DNA of 7,608 nt from Pyrinomonadaceae bacterium (GTDB taxonomy: Bacteria; Acidobacteriota; Blastocatellia; Pyrinomonadales; Pyrinomonadaceae): the NCBI GenBank assembly GCA_013695245.1, contig JACDAW010000246.1, positions 1-7,608 of the forward strand, given 5' to 3'. The notes beneath the pieces are model-generated. The model ran no database searches, was not told where the DNA came from, and saw only the letters and a list, made by a program, of their open reading frames with translations. The position numbers were made by a program, and so were the translations under genes. Of this stretch, positions 1 through 6,985 are shown one piece after another (position 1 is the first letter of the stretch; every line of letters starts with the position of its first letter).

Positions 1-99
1 GAGAAATTAAGCGAAAGAATCGTTGCTGAGGTCGGCGACTGGTGTCGTGACGCGCCGCAGCACGACGATCTGACGTTCGTCGTCGTGAAGGTAAAATGA
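1..99 (+). CDS. C-terminal end of a PP2C/SpoIIE-type serine phosphatase (partial)
   Basis: The first 99 bases are open in frame 1 and encode 32 residues followed by TGA at 97-99; the 5' part of the gene lies outside the window. The tail ends QHDDLTFVVVKVK. The 'DD-x-T' motif followed by a run of hydrophobic beta-strand residues is the hallmark of the last metal-binding motif and final strand of PP2C-like phosphatases of the SpoIIE/RsbU type. In this family the second Asp helps bind the catalytic metal ions, and the enzymes dephosphorylate serine or threonine on partner proteins, often anti-anti-sigma factors. The N-terminal sensor domain is not visible, so no specific pathway can be named. 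It converges on yraN with 17 bp between the stop codons, and no clear terminator hairpin is seen there. Confidence 0.7.
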   Translation, partial: EKLSERIVAEVGDWCRDAPQHDDLTFVVVKVK

Positions 100-116
100 A
101 TTTGTTCTTTTGCTGC

Positions 117-659
117 TTAATAATCCGCCGGAGAGTGAAGCCAACGGCGTTTGCGAAAATGTTCTTCCGTCCAGAAGCCGCGCAGTAATCTTAATTGCGG
201 GGGCACGACCGAGCCGTCAGCCTGTGCGGGCGGCAGCAGCACGCTCACCACATCGTAGCGAAAGGGCACCGCTCTAAGATTAAACATGCGGCGATAGACG
301 CGAGCGGCGCGCGTGATTTGTCGTTGCTTGCGCCGATCCACGTTCGACTCCGGCAGGGCGAAGACATCGGATTGACGTGTTTTGACTTCGACGAAGCAGA
401 GCGTCACGCCTTCGTAGGCGACAATGTCAATTTCGTTATGAATAACTTGTCCGCGCGTGTTGCGCCCAACCGCAAGGCGAAAGTTTGAGGCGACGATGCG
501 GTAGCCGGTGCGTTCAAGAAACTTCATGGCCATCCTTTCGCCGCGACGACCGAGCGCGAGATGCGGTGCAGTTTCATCATCATCTTCTGCAATGCGCGCC
601 TTCTTCGCCTCGCCTGCTTGTCGCTTAAAAATTCCTGTCGCCGATTCCAGCCATCGCAT
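117..659 (-). CDS. yraN: YraN/UPF0102 family protein, predicted PD-(D/E)XK nuclease fold
   Basis: The protein has 180 residues on the minus strand. The UPF0102 signature is present: LGRRGERMAMKFLERTGYRI (36-55), then N-E-I-D (75-78), then CFVEVKTR (88-95). Asp78, Glu91 and Lys93 form the D...ExK core of the endonuclease-like fold, so the putative catalytic site is intact. A conserved helix (about 107-122) and the strand RYDVV (134-138) follow, as in the family. The family usually has Gly before EID; here it is Asn75, and about seven extra residues (64-72, with RNTRGQ) precede it. The N-terminus before the GER motif is about 37 residues, charged, and longer than usual, so the true start could be further in (for example Met43), although that would cut into the conserved helix. 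No Shine-Dalgarno precedes the ATG. The biological role of the family is not settled; DNA processing is presumed from the fold. Confidence 0.9.
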   Translation of the reverse strand: MRWLESATGIFKRQAGEAKKARIAEDDDETAPHLALGRRGERMAMKFLERTGYRIVASNFRLAVGRNTRGQVIHNEIDIVAYEGVTLCFVEVKTRQSDVFALPESNVDRRKQRQITRAARVYRRMFNLRAVPFRYDVVSVLLPPAQADGSVVPPQLRLLRGFWTEEHFRKRRWLHSPADY

Positions 660-688
660 AGAGTTAATAATTTGATCGTTTGAATGAA

Positions 689-755
689 AGAGGTTCGGTA
701 AAGTTTAAGACTGAAAGCGTAGCTCCTTCGACTCGTAAGACGCAAGCGAACCTCT
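689..755. repeat. 9-bp inverted repeat with a 49-nt loop in the yraN-der intergenic region
   Basis: AGAGGTTCG at 689-697 is perfectly complementary to CGAACCTCT at 747-755. Inside the loop a second short pairing is possible, GCGT (717-720) with ACGC (740-743). The element lies in the divergent region, upstream of the likely der promoter and within the probable 5' leader or promoter of yraN. It could be a transcribed leader hairpin or a protein-binding site. It has the outer length of a tRNA but lacks T-loop and anticodon-arm features. Confidence 0.4.
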
Positions 756-764
756 GCGTGCGAC

Positions 765-794
765 TTGAACGCGCGGCGCGCAGCGCGCTACACT
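765..794 (+). promoter_or_regulatory. Candidate sigma-70-type promoter for der
   Basis: TTGAAC (765-770) and TACACT (789-794) are separated by 18 bp; each matches the consensus at four of six bases. The spacer is almost pure G and C with a self-complementary GCGCG/CGCGC core. Transcription would start near 801-803, giving a leader of about 94 nt before the der ATG. The layout resembles the TTGACT-N18-TAGACT promoter at 6986-7015. It is a sequence prediction only. Confidence 0.4.
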
Positions 795-895
795 CGCAAT
801 TAAATTACAAACAGACATATTAAAAATGCGCGGCATAAGTTTTCATTCGCGCCAAAGTGAAGAAGCGAGATTAAACTTTAAGCTCGAACGCATTT

Positions 896-2329
896 ATGGA
901 TTCTGAAATCATCAACACGGAAGAAAACAGAACGAGCGTGACTGATGCTGCGTTGCCGCTCGTGGCGATCATCGGGCGGCCGAACGTCGGGAAGTCAACG
1001 CTATTCAATCGTCTCGTCGGCGAGCGGCGCTCAATCGTCGGCGATGAGCCGGGCATCACGCGCGACCGCATCTACGGCGAAGCGGAATGGGCGGGGCGGC
1101 GGTTCAGCATCGTTGATACGGGCGGCATCGTGCCGGACGACGACGCGGTAATTCCCGCAAACATTTTGAAGCAGGCAGAGGCAGCGATTCACGAAGCGGT
1201 GGCACTCATCTGGGTGGTGGATGCGCGCGCGGGCGCAACGCCTTTGGACGAAGAACTCGCGCGCTTGCTGCGCAGCACGAATAAACGTGTGATCGTCGCG
1301 GCGAATAAGTCGGACGTTGAGCGGATCGAAGCGCACGCCGGAGAGTTTTACCGCTTTGGCTTCGATGAGGTCGTGCCCGTTTCGGCTGAGGGAGGAAACG
1401 GTGTCGGCGATCTGCTCGACCGAGTGGTTGAGAATTTCGACGCTGATGCGGCGACAAGGGATGAAGAAACTGCGAAGCCTCCGCGCGAGATTCGCCTTGC
1501 GATCATCGGACGGCCGAACGTCGGGAAATCGTCGCTCTTAAATAAACTCCTTGGTGAAGAGCGCGCTATCGTTTCGCCCATCGCGGGCACAACGCGCGAT
1601 GCGGTTGACACGCTGTTAGAGCGTGACGAAGGAAGGTTTCGGATCATTGATACGGCGGGCATCCGGCGCAAGGGCAAAACCGAAGAGATGACGGAAAAGC
1701 TCGCAGTGATGATGGCGCGGCGCGCTTTGGAGCGCGCGGATGTGGCCGTTCTCGTCGTTGATGCGACCGAAGGTGCGGTTGCTTTGGACGCGAACATCGG
1801 GGGCTACGCGGTTGACGCCGGATGTGCTGTGATCATCGCCGTCAACAAATGGGACGCCATTGAAAATAAGGAGACGGGAACGCCGTTCGCCTTCGAGCGC
1901 GCGTTGCGCGATCAAATGAAGTTTCTCGATTGGGCGCCGGTCGTGACGATCTCGGCTTTGCAGGGGCAGCGCGTCGAACGCATCTTGCCGCTCGCCGCCC
2001 GCGCTCAAGCGGCGCGCAATCTCCGCATCCCGACCGCGCAACTCAATCAATTTTTTGAACAAGCCATCTCCGCCCCGCGCGCGCCTTCTGCTCCCGCGCC
2101 CGTCAAAGGTGGACGCTCGCGCCTGAGAGTGCAATATGTCACGCAAGCGGGCGTGCGACCGCCGACCTTTATCGTGTTTACGGCCGGAGGACTCGGAGGC
2201 AAAAGAGGCGGACTGCATTTTTCTTACGAGCGCTATCTTGAAAACCGCCTGCGCGAAGAGTTTGATTTCTTCGCCACGCCTCTAAGGATTGTGGAAAGAC
2301 ACCGGCGCGAGCGTCGCAATAAATCGTAG
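896..2329 (+). CDS. der: Ribosome-assembly GTPase Der (EngA)
   Basis: A 477-residue protein with the diagnostic tandem pair of G domains and a C-terminal KH-like domain. Domain 1: P-loop GRPNVGKST (27-35), switch PGITRD (52-57), DTGG (74-77), NKSD (137-140). Domain 2: GRPNVGKSS (205-213), GTTRD (231-235), DTAG (252-255), NKWD (317-320). All nucleotide-binding motifs are intact. The KH-like domain spans about 370-468 and carries the typical HFSYERYLENRLREEF stretch (441-456). Der binds GTP and acts in maturation of the 50S ribosomal subunit in the cytoplasm. Two things differ from the usual form: about 20 variable residues before the first beta strand, and a glycine-rich loop (about 429-440) where most members have a short 'VNDPEL'-type turn. 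The ATG at 896 has no Shine-Dalgarno; a GTG at 938 is a possible alternative start that keeps the whole G domain. It is first in a plus-strand block, 44 bp before tgt. Confidence 0.97.
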   Translation: MDSEIINTEENRTSVTDAALPLVAIIGRPNVGKSTLFNRLVGERRSIVGDEPGITRDRIYGEAEWAGRRFSIVDTGGIVPDDDAVIPANILKQAEAAIHEAVALIWVVDARAGATPLDEELARLLRSTNKRVIVAANKSDVERIEAHAGEFYRFGFDEVVPVSAEGGNGVGDLLDRVVENFDADAATRDEETAKPPREIRLAIIGRPNVGKSSLLNKLLGEERAIVSPIAGTTRDAVDTLLERDEGRFRIIDTAGIRRKGKTEEMTEKLAVMMARRALERADVAVLVVDATEGAVALDANIGGYAVDAGCAVIIAVNKWDAIENKETGTPFAFERALRDQMKFLDWAPVVTISALQGQRVERILPLAARAQAARNLRIPTAQLNQFFEQAISAPRAPSAPAPVKGGRSRLRVQYVTQAGVRPPTFIVFTAGGLGGKRGGLHFSYERYLENRLREEFDFFATPLRIVERHRRERRNKS

Positions 2330-2373
2330 CAAGGAAAACATCTCACCCGTTTTGATTATCTTTTCGCTCACGC

Positions 2374-3555
2374 ATGAATAGACAAACTCTCCGTTGGCAA
2401 GTGTTGGCGCAAGACGGCGAAGCGCGCGCCGGAGTTTTGCAGACGCGAAGGGCGACGATTGAGACGCCCGTGTTTATGCCCGTCGGCACATTGGGCACGG
2501 TGAAGGGAATGCGTTATGAAACGCTTGAATCGCCGGAACTCGACGCGCGGATTATTCTCGGTAACACGTATCATCTGTGGCTGCGTCCCGGCGCAGATGT
2601 TATTTGCGCGCTTGGCGGGTTGCATCGCTTCACGGGTTGGCGGCGGGCGATGTTGACGGATTCGGGCGGGTTTCAGGTGTGGAGTTTGACGGGTCTGCGC
2701 AAAATCTCAGAGGAGGGCGTTGAGTTTCGTTCGCACATTGATGGTCGTCAGTGTTTTCTCTCGCCGGAGATTTCGATGGAGGCGCAGGCGGCGCTTGGCG
2801 CGGAGATCGTGATGGCGTTTGACGAATGCGCGCCGGGCAAACTCGCGCACGCGGAGACGCGCAAGAGCATGGAGCGCACGCTGCGTTGGGAAGCGAGATC
2901 GAAAAATCGTTTTGACGAACTGCAAGCAGAAAGCGCGGATGCGGGGCGCAACTGTGGGACAAACGAAGTGAGCGGCGCGCAGGCGTTATTCGGCATTGTG
3001 CAGGGCGCGACGCATCTTGATCTGCGGCGGGAAAGCCTCGCGCGCACGGTTGAAATGGGTTTTGATGGTTATGCGCTCGGCGGTCTGAGCGTCGGGGAAG
3101 AGAAGGAAGTGATGTATGACGTGATCGCTCAAGTCGCGCCGGAGATGCCGCGAAGTAGCCCGCGTTATTTGATGGGCGTCGGAACACCCGAAGATTTGGT
3201 GGAAGGCGTGTCGCGCGGCATTGATATGTTTGATTGCGTGTTGCCGACGCGCAATGCGCGCACGGGGCAGGCATGGACTACGGAGGGGAAGTTAAACATT
3301 AAGAACGCGCGCTGGACGCGGGATGAACGCCCGCTTGATGAAGCGTGCGCGTGCTCTGTGTGTAGGAGATATTCGCGCGCATACCTCAGACATTTGTACA
3401 TTGCAGGCGAGATGATGGCGAGCATACTCCTCACGCATCATAATCTTTTCTTCTTCCTTGACACGATGCGGCGTGTCAGGCAAGCTATTCGCTTCAATGA
3501 ATTTGCGAAATTCCGGCGGGAGTTTCTGACGCGCTCTGCCTGTAGCGCAGAGTAA
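2374..3555 (+). CDS. tgt: Queuine/preQ1 tRNA-guanine transglycosylase
   Basis: A 393-residue enzyme that swaps guanine-34 for preQ1 in the anticodon of GUN tRNAs (Asp, Asn, His, Tyr), a step in queuosine synthesis. Catalytic residues are in place: Asp96 in LTDSGGFQ (the general acid/base) and Asp287 in MFDCVLPTR (the covalent nucleophile). Substrate-pocket residues are Asp150, Gln210 (GIVQG) and the GGLSVGE loop (236-242). Cys152 and Val240 are the bacterial choices, so the substrate should be preQ1 rather than queuine. The zinc site is complete as Cys325, Cys327, Cys330 and His356. Between helix RWEARSKNRF (171-180) and FGIVQG (206-211) there are roughly 16 extra residues compared with the short loop I recall in E. 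coli. The ATG at 2374 has no Shine-Dalgarno. It is followed by yajC-secD-secF in the classical order; no queA is present in the window. Confidence 0.97.
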   Translation: MNRQTLRWQVLAQDGEARAGVLQTRRATIETPVFMPVGTLGTVKGMRYETLESPELDARIILGNTYHLWLRPGADVICALGGLHRFTGWRRAMLTDSGGFQVWSLTGLRKISEEGVEFRSHIDGRQCFLSPEISMEAQAALGAEIVMAFDECAPGKLAHAETRKSMERTLRWEARSKNRFDELQAESADAGRNCGTNEVSGAQALFGIVQGATHLDLRRESLARTVEMGFDGYALGGLSVGEEKEVMYDVIAQVAPEMPRSSPRYLMGVGTPEDLVEGVSRGIDMFDCVLPTRNARTGQAWTTEGKLNIKNARWTRDERPLDEACACSVCRRYSRAYLRHLYIAGEMMASILLTHHNLFFFLDTMRRVRQAIRFNEFAKFRREFLTRSACSAE

Positions 3556-3661
3556 TGGCTCAAGGGGGTGCGCTGCTAAATTCGTTGAAGTCGAATGAGC
3601 TTTAAGGCAAGGCGATGTTTCTTTGCTTCTTTAAGATTTCTTAGTCCCAAATTAAAACCGG

Positions 3662-3973
3662 ATGAACACTTTCGCCGCTATCCTTTTGCAAGGCAACACG
3701 AGCGCGTTTCTAATTCAACTCGCCCCGATATTCGCAATCTTCGGCGTCTTTTATTTCCTTGTGATCATGCCGCAGAAGCGGCGGCAGCGCGAACTGCAAG
3801 CGTTGGTCGAAAACTTAAAGCCGGGCGACCGTATCGTCACGAGTGGAGGCATTATCGCCACCGTCACGGCCGTGCGCGACACCAGTTTGATTATTAGAAG
3901 TGCCGACAAATCAATGCTCGAAATCTCACGCGCATCAGTCGCCGGTCTGCACGGGGAATTGGAACAGAAATAA
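3662..3973 (+). CDS. yajC: Sec translocon accessory subunit YajC
   Basis: A 103-residue single-span membrane protein, close to the usual family length (about 85-120). A short periplasmic N-terminus is followed by one transmembrane helix (about 17-37, ending FYFLVIMPQKRRQRE), then a basic stretch and a small cytoplasmic domain with the family motif LKPGDRIVTSGGIIATV (52-68). YajC associates with SecD and SecF at the SecYEG channel; it is usually dispensable. The position directly before secD is the conserved arrangement and supports the call. The gap from tgt is 106 bp and that to secD is 105 bp, large enough for internal promoters, although none is convincing. The latter gap contains a weak hairpin, GGCGC (3977-3981) with GCGCC (3991-3995). 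No Shine-Dalgarno precedes the ATG. Confidence 0.95.
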   Translation: MNTFAAILLQGNTSAFLIQLAPIFAIFGVFYFLVIMPQKRRQRELQALVENLKPGDRIVTSGGIIATVTAVRDTSLIIRSADKSMLEISRASVAGLHGELEQK

Positions 3974-4078
3974 GCGGGCGCGCGAAAATTGCGCCGAAGT
4001 AAGTTTGGCGTTGGGCGCGGGCTACGATTAAAGAGAATGCTTTTGCGGCCGCCGCGCGCAATTCAAGTTTTTCCTGTT

Positions 4079-5773
4079 ATGAAAAAAACGAATCTTCTTA
4101 CTCGCGTTATCATCATCGCAATCATCACGCTCGTTGCGCTCTACATCGTCATCGGGCCGCGTCATAACCCGACTTTAAAAGATTTTACGCTCGCCGGGAT
4201 TAACAACACATTGCGCGAAAACATCCGGCTCGGACTCGATTTGCGCGGCGGCTCGCACCTCGTGATGCGCGTTGATACGGATGATTACCTGAAGCGTCTG
4301 GCGAATAATAACATCACGCCCGTGCAAGCGGCGGCGCAAGGAGCGGGGTTTGCCGTCAAGGAAGTTCGCGCGGACAATTCCGGCGGCAATTATCGCGTTA
4401 TTCTTGAAGCGCAGGATGCCTCGAAGTTAGGCGCGATCCGCGATGCGGTGACGAACAAGGTTGATCTGCGCGACTGGTCGGCGTCCACTTCCGGCAACAT
4501 GATTACATGGACGTTGACGGCCGACGCGGCGCGGCGTTTAAGCGATCAAGCCGTCGAGCAATCTATCAATTTGATCGAGAGTCGCATTAACACGGTGGGC
4601 GTTGCCGAACCGACCTTGCAGCGACACGGAGCGCAATCGTCGCACCAAATTCTTTTGCAGATGCCAGGCATCCAAGACCCTGAGCGCGTCAAGCGATTGA
4701 TCGTTGCTCAATCGCGCCTTGATCTCGTCCACGTCGTTAGCCCGCCGAGTCCGGCTTCGGCGCAAAAATATGCGACGCAGGAAGAAGCCGTCGCCTCGCT
4801 TAATTCGGGCGGGCAAGTTCCTTCTAACCGTCGCGTGCTGCCTTACTCCGAACGCGACGAGCCGACGGCAGCTAACGGGCAGAACGAGAATAAACCGCAG
4901 AGTTGGGTTGTCGTCGAGAATCCGCCGGTCGTTGACGGAAGCGAACTGCGCACGGCGGAAGCGGTGACGGGACGCGCGGGCGGTTCGGGTGATTACCAGA
5001 TAGCGTTTACGTTAAAACCTTCGGGCGCGGAAAAGTTCGGTCGCTGGACGGCGGCGAACGTCAACCAATACATGGGCGTCGTCCTTAACGACGAAGTTAA
5101 ATCAATTGCCTTCATCAAATCGCAGATCACTGATTCGGGCGAGATTAGCGGAAAGTTTACGGAACAATCGGCCAAAGACCTTGCGCTCACTCTGCGCTCC
5201 GGCGCGCTTCCCGCGAAGCTTGAATACTTGGAAGAGCGCACGGTCGGCCCCAGTCTCGGCGCGGATTCGATTCGTTCGGGTGTGACGGCTTCGCTCGCCG
5301 GACTCGCGCTCGTCGTCGGTTTTATGCTCTTTTACTATCGCGGTTCGGGCGTTAACGCCGTGCTCGCGCTGCTTCTGAACATGATCTTGACGATGGCCGC
5401 GCTCATCGTCTTCGACGCGACTTTGACGCTTCCCGGCATCGCCGGATTGATTTTAACTATCGGCATGGCCGTTGACTCAAACGTGCTTATCTTCGAGCGC
5501 ATCAGAGAAGAACTGCGCACAGGCAAAACCGTTCCTTCCGCAGTTGATCAAGGATTCGGGCGCGCGTTCGTAACGATCATTGATACGCACGTAACGACGA
5601 TCATCTCGTCTCTGTTTCTCTTTATCTTCGGCACGGGGCCGATTCGCGGCTTCGCCGTCACGCTCGTGCTCGGCCTTATCGCCAATCTGTTTTCGGCCGT
5701 TTACGTCTCGCGCACGATCTTTATCTGGCTCCTGAATCGCAAGAACCGGCGCGTCGAATCGCTTAGTATTTAA
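4079..5773 (+). CDS. secD: Protein translocase subunit SecD
   Basis: A 564-residue inner-membrane protein that, with SecF, uses the proton gradient to help pull secreted proteins out of the Sec channel. Order: first transmembrane helix about 8-26; conserved LGLDLRGG (51-58); a large periplasmic P1 region including a polar, Pro/Ser/Gln-rich part (about 221-275); motif RTVGPSLGADSI (387-398); then five membrane helices (about 402-420, 424-445, 450-473, 497-518, 522-550). GMAVDSNVLIFERI (462-475) is the conserved fourth-helix segment, with Asp466 matching the essential proton-relay aspartate of E. coli SecD. The start was set at ATG 4079 because it gives a normal short basic N-terminus (MKKTNLLTR) before helix 1. 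An open frame extends 30 codons further upstream but looks non-coding. There is no Shine-Dalgarno. The gap to secF is filled by a large hairpin. Confidence 0.96.
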   Translation: MKKTNLLTRVIIIAIITLVALYIVIGPRHNPTLKDFTLAGINNTLRENIRLGLDLRGGSHLVMRVDTDDYLKRLANNNITPVQAAAQGAGFAVKEVRADNSGGNYRVILEAQDASKLGAIRDAVTNKVDLRDWSASTSGNMITWTLTADAARRLSDQAVEQSINLIESRINTVGVAEPTLQRHGAQSSHQILLQMPGIQDPERVKRLIVAQSRLDLVHVVSPPSPASAQKYATQEEAVASLNSGGQVPSNRRVLPYSERDEPTAANGQNENKPQSWVVVENPPVVDGSELRTAEAVTGRAGGSGDYQIAFTLKPSGAEKFGRWTAANVNQYMGVVLNDEVKSIAFIKSQITDSGEISGKFTEQSAKDLALTLRSGALPAKLEYLEERTVGPSLGADSIRSGVTASLAGLALVVGFMLFYYRGSGVNAVLALLLNMILTMAALIVFDATLTLPGIAGLILTIGMAVDSNVLIFERIREELRTGKTVPSAVDQGFGRAFVTIIDTHVTTIISSLFLFIFGTGPIRGFAVTLVLGLIANLFSAVYVSRTIFIWLLNRKNRRVESLSI

Positions 5774-5775
5774 TC

Positions 5776-5852
5776 AGTGAGCAGTTAAGCGGTGAGCTAG
5801 TCAAGCAGTAAAGACAAACCGCTTTCTCGCTGCTCACCGCTTATTGCTTACT
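5776..5852. repeat. Long imperfect palindrome of 7-9-nt units between secD and secF
   Basis: The left half is a run of degenerate direct units: AGTGAGC (5776-5782), AGTTAAGC (5783-5790), GGTGAGC (5791-5797), TAGTCAAGC (5798-5806), AGTAAAG (5807-5813). The right half has the same units inverted: GCTCACC (5832-5838), GCTTATT (5839-5845), GCTTACT (5846-5852). As RNA, 5776-5797 pairs with 5832-5852 in a 21-bp stem (19 Watson-Crick, 2 G-U) with a single bulged base at 5786. The 34-nt loop can pair further (AGC 5804-5806 with GCT 5829-5831; AAAG 5810-5813 with CTTT 5822-5825). The stem begins 2 nt after the secD stop and ends 9 nt before the secF ATG. It is not a classical terminator: no T-run follows. 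A dispersed REP-like element, an mRNA-stability hairpin or a translational control element are all possible. Confidence 0.8.
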
Positions 5853-5861
5853 AAAATTATT

Positions 5862-6959
5862 ATGATCCAACTTTTCAAAGACGTTCGCATTGATTGGCTC
5901 GCCAATCGTCGTATCTTCATTATCATTTCGGTCGGGCTGATGCTGGCCGGACTCATTTCCGCCATTGGGCGACAAGCCATTCCCGGCGGGACGGATGCGT
6001 TTAATCTCGGCGTTGATTTTAAGGGCGGCACGGTGACGACCGTGAGATTCAAACAGCGTCCGTCGGCGGAAGAAGTGCGCGCGGCGTTGCGTCGTGCGGG
6101 AGCGAATGATGCCGTTATCCAGCCGGTTACGGACAAGGAAGACGTGCACCTGATCAAACTGCCGCGCTTTGAAAACAACACAGCCAACGCGGAACAGCAA
6201 GAACAGTCGGGCGTCGATCCCGGACGGGCGAAGGTAGTTGAGGCGCTCAAAAGTTTCGGCCCCGAAGTCACACAGGGAGAGAATCTGCCTCCGCAGGGCA
6301 ACAGCTTCCGCATTGAGAGCACAGAGGCGGTCGGCGCGGTCGCAGGCGAAGCGCTCAGGAATCAAGCGGTGACGGTAACGTTGCTGGCGCTCGTCGGCAT
6401 TCTCGCCTACATCGCCATGCGCTTTGAGTGGACTTATGGCGCGGCGGCCGTGATCGCCGTGTTTCACGATGTTCTCGTAACGCTCGGTTTCTTCTCGATC
6501 TTTCAATGGGAAATAAGTCTGACGGTGATCGCCGCGCTGCTAACGCTGATTGGTTTCTCGGTCAACGATACCATCGTCGTCTTCGACCGCATCCGCGAAA
6601 ACCTGCGCCTCAATCGCCGCGAATCGCTCTACAACATCACAAACGATTCGATCAACCAGACGCTTTCGCGCACCGTGATCACTTCCGGCCTCGTCCTGCT
6701 GTCCGTGATCGCTATGGTTCTCTTCGGCGGCGAAGTTTTGCGCGGCTTTTCGCTGGCGCTCCTTATCGGCATTATCTTCGGCACATATTCATCAATCGCC
6801 ATCGCTTCGCCAATCATGGTTTGGTGGCAGCAGCGTTTAGAAACAGGAGCGCCGCGCACGGCTCCGTTAAGAACGAACGCAGCGACGGCAACGCGCCGCG
6901 CGACAGTCGCCGCACAAAGCGCAGCTTCACGCAATCGCCCGACCGCGACCCGTTCCTGA
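5862..6959 (+). CDS. secF: Protein translocase subunit SecF
   Basis: A 365-residue partner of SecD (E. coli SecF is about 323). Order: short cytoplasmic N-terminus, transmembrane helix 1 (about 17-36), LGVDFKGG (49-56), periplasmic P1 domain (to about 165), then five helices (about 167-187, 193-213, 218-241, 269-289, 295-320). Conserved pieces are HDVLVTLGFF (202-211), GFSVNDTIVVFDRIREN (231-247) and LSRTVITS (268-275). The last 38 residues (328-365) form an Ala/Thr/Arg-rich basic tail that should lie in the cytoplasm. The ATG at 5862 starts MIQLFKD, the normal entry into helix 1. A TTG at 5844 would add six residues but sits inside the stem of the preceding hairpin, so ATG is preferred. There is no Shine-Dalgarno. 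A new promoter begins only 26 bp after the stop, and no terminator hairpin is seen. Confidence 0.96.
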   Translation: MIQLFKDVRIDWLANRRIFIIISVGLMLAGLISAIGRQAIPGGTDAFNLGVDFKGGTVTTVRFKQRPSAEEVRAALRRAGANDAVIQPVTDKEDVHLIKLPRFENNTANAEQQEQSGVDPGRAKVVEALKSFGPEVTQGENLPPQGNSFRIESTEAVGAVAGEALRNQAVTVTLLALVGILAYIAMRFEWTYGAAAVIAVFHDVLVTLGFFSIFQWEISLTVIAALLTLIGFSVNDTIVVFDRIRENLRLNRRESLYNITNDSINQTLSRTVITSGLVLLSVIAMVLFGGEVLRGFSLALLIGIIFGTYSSIAIASPIMVWWQQRLETGAPRTAPLRTNAATATRRATVAAQSAASRNRPTATRS

Positions 6960-6985
6960 AAAAAGCTTTAAACGAAAAATTGCTC

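Noticed and set aside
689..755. tRNA-like length and paired ends
   Set aside because: Neither strand has a T-loop (GTTCRANNC), anticodon arm or D arm in register, so it is only an inverted repeat.
1616..2218. 200-codon minus-strand frame opposite der
   Set aside because: Arg/Asp/His-rich shadow product, no start signal, opposite a fully conserved GTPase.
2630..3274. Long minus-strand open frame opposite tgt
   Set aside because: Its Pro/Ser/Arg/Ala-rich product mirrors the codon bias of tgt; Tgt is intact and conserved on the plus strand.
3595..3897. 100-codon plus-strand frame overlapping the start of yajC
   Set aside because: Arg/His/Ala-rich translation without family features, out of frame with the clear YajC; a shadow.
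4045..4052. GCGGCCGC palindrome in the yajC-secD gap
   Set aside because: A short GC palindrome expected in GC-rich spacer sequence, with no flanking arms or T-run to suggest a terminator or operator.
3989..4078. Thirty-codon upstream extension of secD (start at 3989, or ATG at 4037)
   Set aside because: The extra residues are Arg-rich and do not resemble a SecD N-terminus, whereas the ATG at 4079 gives the usual short basic segment before helix 1. AAGAG before 4037 is too close to that ATG to act as a ribosome-binding site.
5841..6506. 221-codon minus-strand frame opposite secF
   Set aside because: It runs through the secF coding region and the hairpin arm; composition is typical of an antisense shadow.
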